Shown here piece after piece: positions 9,500-17,377 of a DNA stretch of 64,000 nucleotides. The notes under the pieces are model-generated. The model was not told the DNA's origin and did not search any database. It saw only the letters and a program-made list of their open reading frames with translations. The stretch spans positions 5,146,001 through 5,210,000 of the forward strand of contig NZ_CP054932.1 in the NCBI RefSeq assembly GCF_013364275.1, read 5' to 3'. The first letter of the stretch is position 1. Each line of letters opens with the position of its first letter. The position numbers and the translations under genes were made by a program. The DNA is from Actinomadura sp. NAK00032. GTDB taxonomy: Bacteria > Actinomycetota > Actinomycetes > Streptosporangiales > Streptosporangiaceae.

Positions 9500-9535
9500 G
9501 GGCGCGGTGGCCGGTCGCAGCCGGCCGCCGCGCCC
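9500..9535. terminator. Hairpin terminator between convergent aldolase and STAS genes
   Basis: GGGCGCGGTGGCCGG (9500-9514) pairs with CCGGCCGCCGCGCCC (9521-9535), 15 bp with one G-U pair and a 6-nt loop, then TTGTCC. It lies 15 nt past the aldolase stop and just before the end of the opposite-strand STAS gene, so it can serve both. Confidence 0.6.
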
Positions 9536-9550
9536 TTGTCCGTTCGCGGG

Positions 9551-9919
9551 TCAGCGGCGCCAGTCGCGGAGCTCGTCGATGGCGTCCTGGACGGTGGGGC
9601 GCGTCTCCAGGACGGCCCGCGCGCGGTGCGCCGCGCAGGCGTCGGGGTAGTGCGCGGCGATGAGGAACCCGCCGGCCCGGCGGATGCGGCCCGCGCCGTC
9701 GACGAGCGCGTCGACGCCGACGGAGTCGCAGCCGACGACGCCCTCCAGGTCCATGGCGACGAGGACGCCGCCCTCCAGCCGACCGATGCGGTCGAGCCAG
9801 CGGCTCAGCCGGGGCACGTTGTCGGTGACGAGGTGGCCGCCCAGCCGCAGCACGATGCAGCGGCGCTCGACGGTGATGTCGATGGACAGCGGCCGGACGG
9901 GGGCGGTGTCTCCGGTCAC
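9551..9919 (-). CDS. STAS-domain protein (anti-sigma-factor-antagonist-like)
   Basis: 122 residues. A single STAS fold with VRPLSIDITVERRCIVLRLGG, then LVAMDLEGVVGCDSVGVDAL, where the DS pair sits at the position phosphorylated in SpoIIAA/RsbV antagonists. Such proteins bind and are released from anti-sigma kinases. GTG 9919 is chosen because GGAGG lies 7 nt upstream; the open frame reaches 10033 but without a ribosome site. No anti-sigma kinase or sigma factor is adjacent. It diverges from a TetR gene, with two palindromic operators between them. Confidence 0.7.
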   Translation of the reverse strand: MTGDTAPVRPLSIDITVERRCIVLRLGGHLVTDNVPRLSRWLDRIGRLEGGVLVAMDLEGVVGCDSVGVDALVDGAGRIRRAGGFLIAAHYPDACAAHRARAVLETRPTVQDAIDELRDWRR

Positions 9920-9964
9920 GTCCTGCCTCCGAGCGACCACGGCGCCTCGTCCTGGGGGCCTCAT

Positions 9965-9981
9965 CCTTGCACAGTGCAAGG
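9965..9981. promoter_or_regulatory. TetR-type operator, copy 1
   Basis: Perfect 17-bp palindrome CCTTGCACAGTGCAAGG (8-bp arms around one base), 46 bp upstream of the STAS start. A near-identical copy lies 61 bp away in front of the tetR gene. Confidence 0.6.
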
Positions 9982-10025
9982 AAGCCGGGAAGGGCGCCGG
10001 TGAGGGCGCCGCCACCGAAGATGAT

Positions 10026-10042
10026 CTTTGCACGGTGCAAGG
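10026..10042. promoter_or_regulatory. TetR-type operator, copy 2
   Basis: CTTTGCACGGTGCAAGG has 13 core bases forming a perfect palindrome (TTGCAC-G-GTGCAA). It covers the expected -35 zone of the tetR promoter, whose -10 TAGCTT is at 10050-10055, 7 nt before the ATG. This fits autorepression. Confidence 0.6.
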
Positions 10043-10062
10043 GTTGGGATAGCTTGGGCGGC

Positions 10063-10665
10063 ATGACCCACGAGGACGCCTCCGGCGCGAGAGAAGCGTC
10101 GACTCCTCGCGGGCGGGCGCGCAGGGACCAGCTGGTGCGGATCGGTCTCGACCTGCTCGCCGAGGGCGGCTGGCCGGCGGTCACGGCGCGCGCCGTCACC
10201 GACCGCGCGCGGACCCGGCCGGGGCTGCTGCACCACTACTTCAACGGGCTGCCGGGCCTGCACATCGCGGTGGCGCAGCGCGCCAGCGAGATGATCATCG
10301 ATCCGGTGGTGGACGCGCTGATCGCCGCGCCCGACACCCCGGCGGCGCTGCGCACGCTGCGCGACCTCGTACCGCGCATGGCGGCCGGCGAGCGCAACCT
10401 GCGGCTCGCGGCCGAGCTGCTGGTCAGGGCGCTGCGCGACCCGCGGATGGGCGCCGAGCGGCGGGACTGGTCGCGCACCGTCCGGGCCCGGATCGCGGCG
10501 CGGCTGGCGCACCTGCGCCCGGACTGGCCGGCCGAGCGGCACGAGGGCACCGCGATGCTGTTCACCGCCATGCTGGACGGCCTGCTGCTCCAGCTGATCC
10601 TCGACCCCGAGCTGCCGACCGGCCCGGCGCTGCACGCCACCGAGGCCCTGGTCACCGACCCCTGA
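10063..10665 (+). CDS. TetR-family transcriptional regulator
   Basis: 200 residues. Helix-turn-helix at about residues 25-65, including GWPAVTARAVTDRARTRPG and LLHHYFNGLPGL, then an all-helical ligand domain. ATG 10063 is preceded by TAGCTT at 7 nt with no ribosome site, pointing to a leaderless message; upstream TTG/ATG codons would fall inside the operators. It probably represses itself and the divergent STAS gene through the two TTGCAC-N-GTGCAA sites. The ligand is unknown. Confidence 0.87.
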   Translation: MTHEDASGAREASTPRGRARRDQLVRIGLDLLAEGGWPAVTARAVTDRARTRPGLLHHYFNGLPGLHIAVAQRASEMIIDPVVDALIAAPDTPAALRTLRDLVPRMAAGERNLRLAAELLVRALRDPRMGAERRDWSRTVRARIAARLAHLRPDWPAERHEGTAMLFTAMLDGLLLQLILDPELPTGPALHATEALVTDP

Positions 10666-10680
10666 CGCGCGGGGCGCGTC
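10664..10680. terminator. Short hairpin between convergent tetR and universal stress genes
   Basis: GACGCGC-GGG-GCGCGTC, 7-bp perfect stem starting in the tetR stop codon and ending 7 nt before the opposite gene's stop. Confidence 0.4.
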
Positions 10681-10687
10681 GCGTCCG

Positions 10688-11593
10688 CTAGCCGTGCCGG
10701 GCGGCGACGCGCCGCCCGGAACCGTGCGCGTGCGTCTCGGACGCCTGCCCGGCCGGGACGATCGCGAGGGTGCGGCGGTCGCGGCGCAGCATGCCGGTGG
10801 CGATCGCGCCGAGGCCGGGGCCGGCGCCCCGCTCCCCGAGCACCACGAGGCCCGCGCCGTCCGCGGCCTCCCGCAGGGCGTCCAGCGGGCGCTCCAGCAG
10901 CGGCGACGCCTCGACGCGCAGCCGCGGGTAGCGGCGCCGCACCGGTTCCACGGCCTCCTCCAGCTCGGCCGCGCGGGTCTCCGCCAGCCGGCCCCGGTCG
11001 TGGAACAGCGGGAGTTCGGACTCGGCGACCGCGCCGGGCTCCCAGCAGCCGTGGACGACGTGCAGGTCCCAGCCGCGCAGCGCCGCCTCCTCGGCGGCGA
11101 AGCCGAGGGCGGCCCGGCAGCCGGCCGACGCGTCGGTGCCGACGACGACCCGGCGCGGCGGGGGCTCCCCGCCGTCCCGGACCGCGATCACCGGGCGCGG
11201 GGAGCGGGCGGGCAGCTCCAGCGCCATCGCGCCGCCCACCGGGTCACCGGCCGCGCCGATCACGACCAGCTCGGCGCCGGCGGCGGCGCGCAGCAGCGCC
11301 TCCAGGGCCGGGCCGCGCCGCAGCCGCTTGCGGACGGCGCCCGGCACGCCCAGCTCGTAGGCCCGGCGCACGCCGCTGTCGAGCAGGTTCTCCCCCGCCC
11401 GCTTCATGATCGTCTCGATCTCGGGGTCGGTGTGGCCGGCCGGGTAGGGCCAGTGCCAGCAGTGGCACATCAGCAGCCCGATCCCGCGCAGCCGGGCCTC
11501 CTCGACCGCCCAGCGCAGGGCCGCCTCGTTCTCCGCCGTCCCGTCGTAGCCGAACAGGACGTGCGGCCGGCGTGTCCTCTCCTCGCCGTTCAT
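10688..11593 (-). CDS. Universal stress protein, tandem UspA domains
   Basis: 301 residues in two UspA units. Unit 1 (about 10-140) opens with VLFGYDGTAENEAALRWA and ends AELVVIGAAGDPVGG. Unit 2 (about 147-285) opens with RVVVGTDASAGCRAALGFA and ends GLVVLGERGAGPGLGAIATGML. The aspartates after VLFGY and VVVGT fit ATP-binding UspA proteins, though the glycine loop of unit 1 is degenerate. Such double-domain proteins accompany dormancy and stress responses in actinobacteria. ATG 11593 has GGGAGG upstream. Single gene. Confidence 0.88.
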   Translation of the reverse strand: MNGEERTRRPHVLFGYDGTAENEAALRWAVEEARLRGIGLLMCHCWHWPYPAGHTDPEIETIMKRAGENLLDSGVRRAYELGVPGAVRKRLRRGPALEALLRAAAGAELVVIGAAGDPVGGAMALELPARSPRPVIAVRDGGEPPPRRVVVGTDASAGCRAALGFAAEEAALRGWDLHVVHGCWEPGAVAESELPLFHDRGRLAETRAAELEEAVEPVRRRYPRLRVEASPLLERPLDALREAADGAGLVVLGERGAGPGLGAIATGMLRRDRRTLAIVPAGQASETHAHGSGRRVAARHG

Positions 11594-11674
11594 GCCTGCC
11601 TCCCTCCTGCCAGTCTGCGCGCGGCCCGGCGCCAGCAGAAGAGGACGGAGGTCCCGTGACCCTGAATCTTGGGA

Positions 11675-12241
11675 TCAATCGGATATTTTGCCCGGCGATG
11701 ACCGGCCGGCGGTGACGCGGTACAGGACGTGGCGCTTCAGCCGGTGCCCGTCGGGCACGAGCGGGTGGTCGAAGTCCCCGGACGCGTCCCGGGTCATGCC
11801 GATGCGCTCCATGACCGCCTGGGACCGGACATTGGTGGTGCTGGTGAACGAGACCACCTCGTCCAGGCGCAGGTCCTCGAAGGCGAAGCGCAGCGCGCGG
11901 CGGGCGGCCTCGGCCGCGTAGCCGTGGCCCCAGGCGGAGCGGGAGAGCCGCCAGCCGATCTCCACGGCCGGGGTGAAGTGGGCCTCGAAGCGCGGCACCG
12001 ACAGGCCGGTGAGGCCGAGGAACTCGCCCGTCCCGGCGGCCTCCAGCGCCCAGAAGGCGAAGCCGCGCTCCTCGAAGGCCGCCTCGGCCCGGTCGATCAT
12101 CGCGTCGCTCTCCGCGCGCGTGAGGGGCGCCGGGAAATGCTCCATGACGGCCGGATCGGCGTTCAGCGCGGCGAAGGGCCCGCGATCGCTCTCCTTCCAG
12201 CGGCGCAGGACGAGGCGGTCGGTGCGAAGTTCGGCGGTCAC
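11675..12241 (-). CDS. GNAT-family N-acetyltransferase (RimJ/RimL-like)
   Basis: 188 residues. Starts TAELRTDRLVLRRWKESD, the usual opening of the RimJ/RimL subgroup; the acetyl-CoA loop region is IGWRLSRSAWGHGYAAEAARR (residues near 100, Arg/Gly-rich), then NVRSQAVMERIGM. The substrate (protein N-terminus, amine or antibiotic) is not deducible. GTG 12241 has AGGTAGGG about 7 nt upstream. It follows the small 60-residue gene by 16 nt and is probably co-transcribed with it. Confidence 0.85.
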   Translation of the reverse strand: MTAELRTDRLVLRRWKESDRGPFAALNADPAVMEHFPAPLTRAESDAMIDRAEAAFEERGFAFWALEAAGTGEFLGLTGLSVPRFEAHFTPAVEIGWRLSRSAWGHGYAAEAARRALRFAFEDLRLDEVVSFTSTTNVRSQAVMERIGMTRDASGDFDHPLVPDGHRLKRHVLYRVTAGRSSPGKISD

Positions 12242-12257
12242 CGGCCGACCCTACCTG

Positions 12258-12440
12258 TCACGCGATGGGCGAGTGGTCCCGGATCGCGGCGCACGCGCGG
12301 GCCGCCATGGCGAGGAACATCGCGTCGCCGCGCTCGGTGGGCGTCCGGTAGGCGCAGCCCAGCACGCCGCCGAGCCAGGACGCGGTGATCACCGGCTGAT
12401 CGGCGTAGAAGCCCAGTTCGGGAAGATCGGCGCGCTGCAC
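12258..12440 (-). CDS. Small hypothetical protein (about 60 residues)
   Basis: Not recognised. Reading GTG 12440 (alternative GTG 12461) to 12258 gives VQRADLPELGFYADQ..., with a hydrophobic AMFLAMAARACAAIRD stretch near the C-terminus. Third codon positions are almost entirely G/C, the mark of a real gene in this genome, and it is spaced 16 nt from the GNAT gene. TAGACC lies 6 nt before GTG 12440, suggesting a leaderless start. A TGGACA-GG-TGTCCA palindrome covers the upstream alternative start. Confidence 0.5.
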   Translation of the reverse strand: MQRADLPELGFYADQPVITASWLGGVLGCAYRTPTERGDAMFLAMAARACAAIRDHSPIA

Positions 12441-12578
12441 GTCCCGGTCTAGTCTGGACACCTGTCCATAATCAAGGGCGGACGGCGCCGGACTCGACGG
12501 GTGAAGGACCTCGACGCCCGCCGATTCAGGCGGGCCGGCGCGCCCTGTTCGACACGATGTGACCGCCGCCGGTGGCGG

Positions 12579-14063
12579 TCAGGACGCGCGGCGGCGGGGC
12601 CTGCGCCCCTGACCGCGGCCCTGGCCCTGACCCTGGCCTTGGCCGCGCCCCTGGCCCTGAGCGCGGCCCTGGCCCTGGCCGCGGCCCTGGGTCTGGCCGG
12701 TGCCTCGGGCGGTTCCGGGCTGCGCGCGGTCGCGCGGCTTGCGCGCGGGCGCCGCGGCCGGCGCGGGGGCGGGCTCCGGGGTGCGGGCGCCGGTGATCCG
12801 GGAGAGCTCCGGGTCGCCGGGCCGGACGCTGGTGGTCACCGGGGTGATGCCGGCCTTGGCCATCAGGGCGTCCATCTCGCGCCGCTGGTCCGGCAGGACG
12901 AGCGTGACCACCGTGCCGGTGCGCCCGGCGCGGGCGGTGCGGCCGCCCCGGTGCAGGTAGTCCTTGTGGTCGGCGGGCGGGTCGACGTTCACCACGAGGT
13001 CGAGGTCGTCGATGTGGATGCCGCGGGCGGCGACGTTGGTGGCCACGAGCACGGTCACGTCCGAGGCGTGGAAGGCGTCCAGCGCCCGGTTGCGCTGCGA
13101 CTGCGTCTTGCCGCCGTGCAGGGCCGCGGCGCGGACGCCGCGGGTGGTCAGCTTGCGGACCAGCCGGTCGGCGACGTGCTTCTTGCCCACGAACATGATC
13201 ACGCGTTCGGCGCGGGAGGCGATGTGCGCGGTCGTCTCGTGCTTGTCGGTGTCGGCGACGTGCAGCAGGTGGTGCTCCATGGCGGTGACCGCGCCGGCCG
13301 GCGGGTCGACCGAGTGGGTCACCGGGTCGGCGAGGAACCGGCGGACGAGCCGGTCGACGTCGCCGTCCAGCGTCGCGGAGAACAGCATCCGCTGGCCGCC
13401 GGGCGGGGTCTGCTCCAGCAGCCGGGTGACCTGCGGCAGGAACCCCATGTCGGTCATCTGGTCGGCCTCGTCCAGGACGGTGGCCGCGACCTCGCCGAGC
13501 CGGCAGTCGCCGCGCTCGATCAGGTCGGCCAGCCGCCCGGGCGTGGCGATCAGGACGTCCACGCCGGCGGCCAGGGCCTGCGCCTGGCGGGTGATCCCGA
13601 GGCCGCCGACGACGGTCGCGAGCCGCAGCCCCACGGCGTCGGCGTACGGGGTGAGCGCGGCGGTGACCTGCTGGGCGAGTTCCCGCGTCGGGACCAGGAC
13701 CAGCGCGAGCGGCGCGCGCGGCGCGGCGCGGTGCCCGGCGGTGCGGGCGAGGACGGCCAGCCCGAACGCGAGGGTCTTGCCGGAGCCGGTGCGGCCCCGG
13801 CCGAGGACGTCGCGTCCGGCGAGGGCGTTGGGCAGGCTCGCGGCCTGGATGGGGAACGGCGCCGTCACTCCCTGGCGCTCGAGTTCCGCCAGGAGCGGCG
13901 CCGGGAGGGCGAGGTCGGTGAACGACTCGACCGCGGGGAGCGGCGGAGTCGAGGGCGTCGTCTTCGGCGCGGGCGCGGCGTCCTGCCGCTGGGCGGGACG
14001 GCGCCGACCGCCGCCGCCGCGTCGGGGCCGGGAGGCGGAGCGTTCTCGGGGCGTGCGTGACAA
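12579..14063 (-). CDS. DEAD-box ATP-dependent RNA helicase
   Basis: 494 residues. Helicase motifs in order: Q motif FPIQAASLP, Walker A GRGRTGSGKT, VPTRELAQQV, TPGRLADL, DEAD-type VLDEADQMTDMGF, SATLDG, then the C-terminal lobe with VATNVAARGIHID and HRGGRTARAG. The N-terminus is basic and the C-terminal ~45 residues are a low-complexity Arg/Gly/Gln tail (RGQGQ repeats), typical of RNA-binding helicases acting in ribosome assembly or mRNA unwinding. TTG 14063 is used, with AGGAAGG about 6 nt upstream. It lies downstream of cspA on the same strand, consistent with a cold-shock role (inference). Confidence 0.92.
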   Translation of the reverse strand: MSRTPRERSASRPRRGGGGRRRPAQRQDAAPAPKTTPSTPPLPAVESFTDLALPAPLLAELERQGVTAPFPIQAASLPNALAGRDVLGRGRTGSGKTLAFGLAVLARTAGHRAAPRAPLALVLVPTRELAQQVTAALTPYADAVGLRLATVVGGLGITRQAQALAAGVDVLIATPGRLADLIERGDCRLGEVAATVLDEADQMTDMGFLPQVTRLLEQTPPGGQRMLFSATLDGDVDRLVRRFLADPVTHSVDPPAGAVTAMEHHLLHVADTDKHETTAHIASRAERVIMFVGKKHVADRLVRKLTTRGVRAAALHGGKTQSQRNRALDAFHASDVTVLVATNVAARGIHIDDLDLVVNVDPPADHKDYLHRGGRTARAGRTGTVVTLVLPDQRREMDALMAKAGITPVTTSVRPGDPELSRITGARTPEPAPAPAAAPARKPRDRAQPGTARGTGQTQGRGQGQGRAQGQGRGQGQGQGQGRGQGRRPRRRAS

Positions 14064-14275
14064 GGGAGGCCTTCCTCGAAGACGGTGCGTGTCGAGGAAG
14101 TCCTCCGCCGCGCGCGAGCGCGGCCAGGGGCCGGACGAACAGCTCTCAAGACGAACCTGGTGGGACCCGCGAAGGCGCGGGCATGGCCGGAGGGAGCGCC
14201 TCCGGAGGCGGTGCCCCTGGGGACACCTCGCGCGGCGGACGGGCCCCGGGAGGCCGCCCGCCGCGCGGCCGGCGG

Positions 14276-14479
14276 TCAGGCCGGGACGATGTTCTCCGCC
14301 TGCAGGCCCTTCTGGCCCTGGGTGACGTCGAAGGACACCTTCTGGCCCTCCTGCAGCTCACGGAAGCCCTGGGCCGCGATGTTGGAGTAGTGGGCGAAGA
14401 CGTCGGCGCCGCCGCCGTCCTGCTCGATGAAGCCGAAGCCCTTCTCCGCGTTGAACCACTTGACGGTACCGGTGGCCAT
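14276..14479 (-). CDS. cspA: Cold-shock protein, CspA family
   Basis: 67 residues, MATGTVKWFNAEKGFGFIEQ with RNP1 (KGFGFIE) and RNP2 (DVFAHY) motifs; an RNA-chaperone OB fold of usual length. ATG 14479 with GAGGAG upstream is clearly the start; the open frame to 14509 is leader. The leader carries two hairpins, one at 14499-14525 just upstream of the ribosome site and a terminator-like one at 14561-14600, so expression is probably controlled after transcription initiation. The DEAD-box helicase gene follows 212 nt downstream. Confidence 0.95.
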   Translation of the reverse strand: MATGTVKWFNAEKGFGFIEQDGGGADVFAHYSNIAAQGFRELQEGQKVSFDVTQGQKGLQAENIVPA

Positions 14480-14560
14480 GTCGATCTCCTCTGCTAGTCC
14501 CGGTCGCACACCGTGCGCGACCGGGGACGCCGCGATGGCCCATCCGGAAGATCCAGAGCA

Positions 14561-14600
14561 ACAAAAAATGCGCCTGCTGAAGTTTGATCCGCAGGCGCAT
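14561..14600 (-). terminator. Intrinsic-terminator-like hairpin upstream of cspA
   Basis: On the reverse strand ATGCGCCTGC (14600-14591), a 13-nt loop and GCAGGCGCAT (14577-14568) form a perfect 10-bp stem followed by TTTTTTG. It lies 84 nt before the cspA start on the same strand. It could be an attenuator in a long cspA leader or the end of an unseen reverse-strand transcript. U-tract terminators like this are uncommon in such GC-rich genomes. Confidence 0.6.
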
Positions 14601-14742
14601 GCACATGTCTTGGGAACCGCAACTACACCGACCGTACCACATGCCCGGAGGGCGTCTCCTGAATCAAGGATTCACTGTGATTTCGGTATCAGCTTACGAA
14701 CAGCCCCCCGTCATCGTCCTGGTGAGCGCATACTTGCAGGTG

Positions 14743-14970
14743 ATGAAACCCACCGAACCAGCCAGACGGCGACACCTGCCCACCAGTCCCTTCAAGCCCC
14801 CGCCCGCCGCGCCGCCCGCGAAGGTCTTCGCCCCTGAGGACCGGGTGACGCACGACAAGTACGGCCTCGGCACCATCCTGGAGGTCCACGACGGCCGCTC
14901 CGTCCTGGTCGACTTCGGGACGCAGAAGGTGAAGATCCTGGCCCCCTTCGCCAAGCTCTTCAAGCTCTGA
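14743..14970 (+). CDS. Small stand-alone Tudor-like (UvrD/PcrA C-terminal type) domain protein
   Basis: 75 residues from ATG 14743. After a Pro/Ala linker the core VFAPEDRVTHDKYGLGTILE and VDFGTQKVKIL...KLFKL looks like the small beta-barrel at the end of UvrD/PcrA helicases, which contacts RNA polymerase or DNA. A stand-alone version would be a small nucleic-acid or polymerase partner (inference). The open frame begins at 14584, but the first 53 codons have poor codon bias and include the hairpin region. Divergent from cspA. Confidence 0.65.
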   Translation: MKPTEPARRRHLPTSPFKPPPAAPPAKVFAPEDRVTHDKYGLGTILEVHDGRSVLVDFGTQKVKILAPFAKLFKL

Positions 14971-14982
14971 CCCGCACCCGGC

Positions 14983-15153
14983 TCACCCGCCGCCGAACCG
15001 GACGGGCTCTGTCGGCGCGCCCGCGACCGGCGAGCCGCGCGAAACGGGCGGGCCGGCACCGTGGGGCACCTCGCGCCATTCCCGGGCCAGCGCATGCCCG
15101 GACGAAGGCCGGAGCCTTGCCATTCGTGCAGTAGGACGAGCCGTCCATGTCAT
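14983..15153 (-). CDS. Possible small protein (56 residues)
   Basis: Reading ATG 15153 gives MTWTARPTARMARLRPS... ending VRFGGG. GGAGG lies 6 nt before the ATG, a good ribosome site. The first third has weak codon bias, the rest is GC-rich. No family is recognised. It fills the gap between the Tudor-like gene and the TetR gene; it may be spurious. Confidence 0.25.
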   Translation of the reverse strand: MTWTARPTARMARLRPSSGHALAREWREVPHGAGPPVSRGSPVAGAPTEPVRFGGG

Positions 15154-15238
15154 GGCCTTCCTCCACCACGTCCACTTCCACCGGGCCGCGCTGCTATCTG
15201 CCCGGCGGGAAGACCCGGCGTCCCTGTCGAGCGGGCGG

Positions 15239-15859
15239 TCAGCGGGCGGTGAGGGGGAGGCGGACGGCCGGCGGGAGGGGGGCCGAGGTCGGGGACGCGC
15301 GGAAGGACTCGAGCATCAGGGCGGCGAGGCGGCGGGAGGCCGCGGCGCGTAGTTCGGGCGACTCGGCGTGGATGCCGTCGCTCGCCATCAGCGCGAGGGC
15401 GATGTCCTCCACGACGATGTCGGGGCGCAGGTCGCCGGAGTCCTTCGCGCGGCGGATGAGTTCGAGCAGCATGCGCAGCGCGCGGTCGCGGTCGGTGGTG
15501 ACGGCGGCCGTCCGGGGCAGTTGCGCGACGTAGGCGCGGAACTCGCGGTCGCGGGCGTGCGCCTCCAGCAGCTTCTCGATCACCAGGCGGAATCCGCGCC
15601 ACGGGTCGGGCGCCGCGAGGCCCTCCGCCACGACCGCCGAGCAGAGTTCGGTCTGCTCGGCGAACGCCTCGGTGAGCAGCGCCTCCTTGGACGGGAAGTG
15701 CCGGTAGACGGTCGCGACGCCGACCTCCGCGCGCCGGGCGACCTCCCGGATCGGCACGCCGGGGCCTTCGGCGGCGAACGCCATGCGGGCGGCCATGACG
15801 ATGCGCGCGCGGTTGTCGCGGGCGTCCGACCGGCGACTCGTTCCCACTTCGGCCGTCAC
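15239..15859 (-). CDS. TetR-family transcriptional regulator
   Basis: 206 residues. HTH at about 20-60 with PIREVARRAEVGVATVYRHFPSKEAL, then a C-terminal domain of the SbtR/TetR_C type (WRGFRLVIEKLLEAHARDREF). GTG 15859 is preceded at 7 nt by TAAAGT, suggesting a leaderless message; the longer frame to 16078 runs through the divergent gene and is rejected. It diverges from the quinone-oxidoreductase-like gene 49 bp away, the probable target. Confidence 0.87.
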   Translation of the reverse strand: MTAEVGTSRRSDARDNRARIVMAARMAFAAEGPGVPIREVARRAEVGVATVYRHFPSKEALLTEAFAEQTELCSAVVAEGLAAPDPWRGFRLVIEKLLEAHARDREFRAYVAQLPRTAAVTTDRDRALRMLLELIRRAKDSGDLRPDIVVEDIALALMASDGIHAESPELRAAASRRLAALMLESFRASPTSAPLPPAVRLPLTAR

Positions 15860-15908
15860 CGTTCTCACTTTAGTCGGCCTGAGCCGGCCGCCCCTTACGG
15901 TCCACGGC

Positions 15909-16859
15909 ATGAGAGCTGTCCAGTTCACCGAGTACGGCCCGCCGGGCGTCGTCCATGTCGCCGAGGCCGAGGCGCCGCACGCCGGGCCGGGCGAGATCCG
16001 CGTCGCGGTGCGGGCGTCCGGGGTCTCGGCGGGAGAGACCCTCGTCCGCTCCGGGAGGATGCGCGACATCATGCCCATCGCGTTCCCCTACCGGACGGGA
16101 GTCGAAGCCGCGGGCGTCGTCGACGAGGTCGGCGACGGGGTCACGGGCGTCGGCATCGGCGACGAGGTGTTCGGCATGACCACCGTCGCCGCGCGCGCCG
16201 CCAACGCCGACCATGCCGTCCTGGTCGTATGGGCGCCCAAGCCGGCCGCGTGGGGCTGGGAGGAGGCGGGCGGGGCGGCGGGCCCGGTCGAGACGTCCAC
16301 CCGTGTGCTCGACCGGCTGGCGGTCGGGGCCGGGCACACGGTGCTGGTGCAGGGCGCGGCCGGGAGCGTCGGGACGGTCGCGGTCCAGATGGCGGTCGCG
16401 CGCGGCGCCGCCGTCATCGGGACGGCGAGCGAGCGCAACCACGGCTTCCTGCGCTCCCTCGGCGCGCGGCCGACCACGTATGGGACGGGCCTGGTCGAAC
16501 GGGTCCGCGCGCTGGCGCCGGGCGGGGTGGACGCGGTGTTCGACTGCGCCGGCGGGGCGCTGCCCGACCTGGTCGCCATCGCCGGGGACCCGGCGCGCGT
16601 GGTGACGATCGCCGACTTCGACGCGGCGGCGCACGGGGTGCACATGTCGCACGGGGCACCGGCCCACGAGACGCACGCGGCGCTCGGCGCCTCGGCGGAC
16701 CCGATGGCGGTGCACGGCCTGGAGACCGCGGTCGCGCTCGCCGGGGAGGGGCGGCTGCGGGTGCCGGTGGCGGCGGCGTTCCCGCTCACCGAGGCGGCGG
16801 CCGCGCACGAGCTGAGCGAGACCCGTCACGCCCGAGGCAAGATCGTCCTGGTGCACTGA
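15909..16859 (+). CDS. NADPH:quinone oxidoreductase-like MDR enzyme
   Basis: 316 residues of the medium-chain dehydrogenase/reductase superfamily, zinc-free quinone reductase branch: GroES-like N-terminus (MRAVQFTEYGPPGVV, GVEAAGVVDEVGDGV), nucleotide-binding VLVQGAAGSVGTVAVQMA at about 140, and FPLTEAAAAHELSETRHARGKIVL at the end. It reduces quinones or enones with NADPH; the true substrate is unknown. TACGGT lies 7 nt before ATG 15909. Its 3' end overlaps the convergent PPOX gene by 34 nt. Confidence 0.87.
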   Translation: MRAVQFTEYGPPGVVHVAEAEAPHAGPGEIRVAVRASGVSAGETLVRSGRMRDIMPIAFPYRTGVEAAGVVDEVGDGVTGVGIGDEVFGMTTVAARAANADHAVLVVWAPKPAAWGWEEAGGAAGPVETSTRVLDRLAVGAGHTVLVQGAAGSVGTVAVQMAVARGAAVIGTASERNHGFLRSLGARPTTYGTGLVERVRALAPGGVDAVFDCAGGALPDLVAIAGDPARVVTIADFDAAAHGVHMSHGAPAHETHAALGASADPMAVHGLETAVALAGEGRLRVPVAAAFPLTEAAAAHELSETRHARGKIVLVH

Positions 16860-17311
16860 CGGCCGCCGGGACTGAACTCCAGGTAGGCGGTCTCGTCGGG
16901 GTGCACACCGATGAGCCGCCGGTACAGGCGGCGGGCGGGGCCGAAGCGTCCGGCGAGCGCCTGCTCGGCGCGCTCGGCCTCGCCGCCCTCCAGGATCCGC
17001 GCGGCGGCCTCCACGGCCGGGCCGACGGGCCTGCCGCGCACGGTGGCCGGCGCCACGAGGGCGCGGGGGTCGCGGCGGATCCGCTTGACCTTTCCGGAGT
17101 CGGGCGCGGTGCTCGCCAGGAGGCGTCCGTCCTGCATGACGCACGACAGCGGGGTGGGCACCGCGGTTCCGTCGCCGCGGAACGTCACGACCAGGACGGT
17201 CCCGTGCCCGCGCAGCCCCTCGAAGCGGGACGCCCGCGCCACCGCCACCCGCCGCGCCGAGGAGTGCCGGACACGGTCGAGGGCCCAGTACACGGGTGTC
17301 CATCGCCGCAT
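16826..17311 (-). CDS. PPOX-class flavin/F420-dependent enzyme
   Basis: 161 residues. A split-barrel fold with VLVVTFRGDGTAVPTPLSCV, a DGRLLASTAPDSGKVKRIRRDPRALVAP block and GPARRLYRRLIGVHP, matching the PPOX family that uses coenzyme F420 or FMN in actinobacteria. ATG 17311 is preferred over 17359 because GGGAGAGGT lies just upstream. The C-terminus overlaps the convergent oxidoreductase gene by 34 nt. Confidence 0.8.
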   Translation of the reverse strand: MRRWTPVYWALDRVRHSSARRVAVARASRFEGLRGHGTVLVVTFRGDGTAVPTPLSCVMQDGRLLASTAPDSGKVKRIRRDPRALVAPATVRGRPVGPAVEAAARILEGGEAERAEQALAGRFGPARRLYRRLIGVHPDETAYLEFSPGGRQCTRTILPRA

Positions 17312-17377
17312 CACAGCCACCTCTCCCTTTCGCAGCGCTTCGCCCGGAAAACGAAGCATGCCGCTGACCGGCCCGGT

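Noticed and set aside
14358..14642. Leader peptide in the cspA upstream region
   Set aside because: The frame runs across cspA in another phase and has no ribosome site or codon bias.
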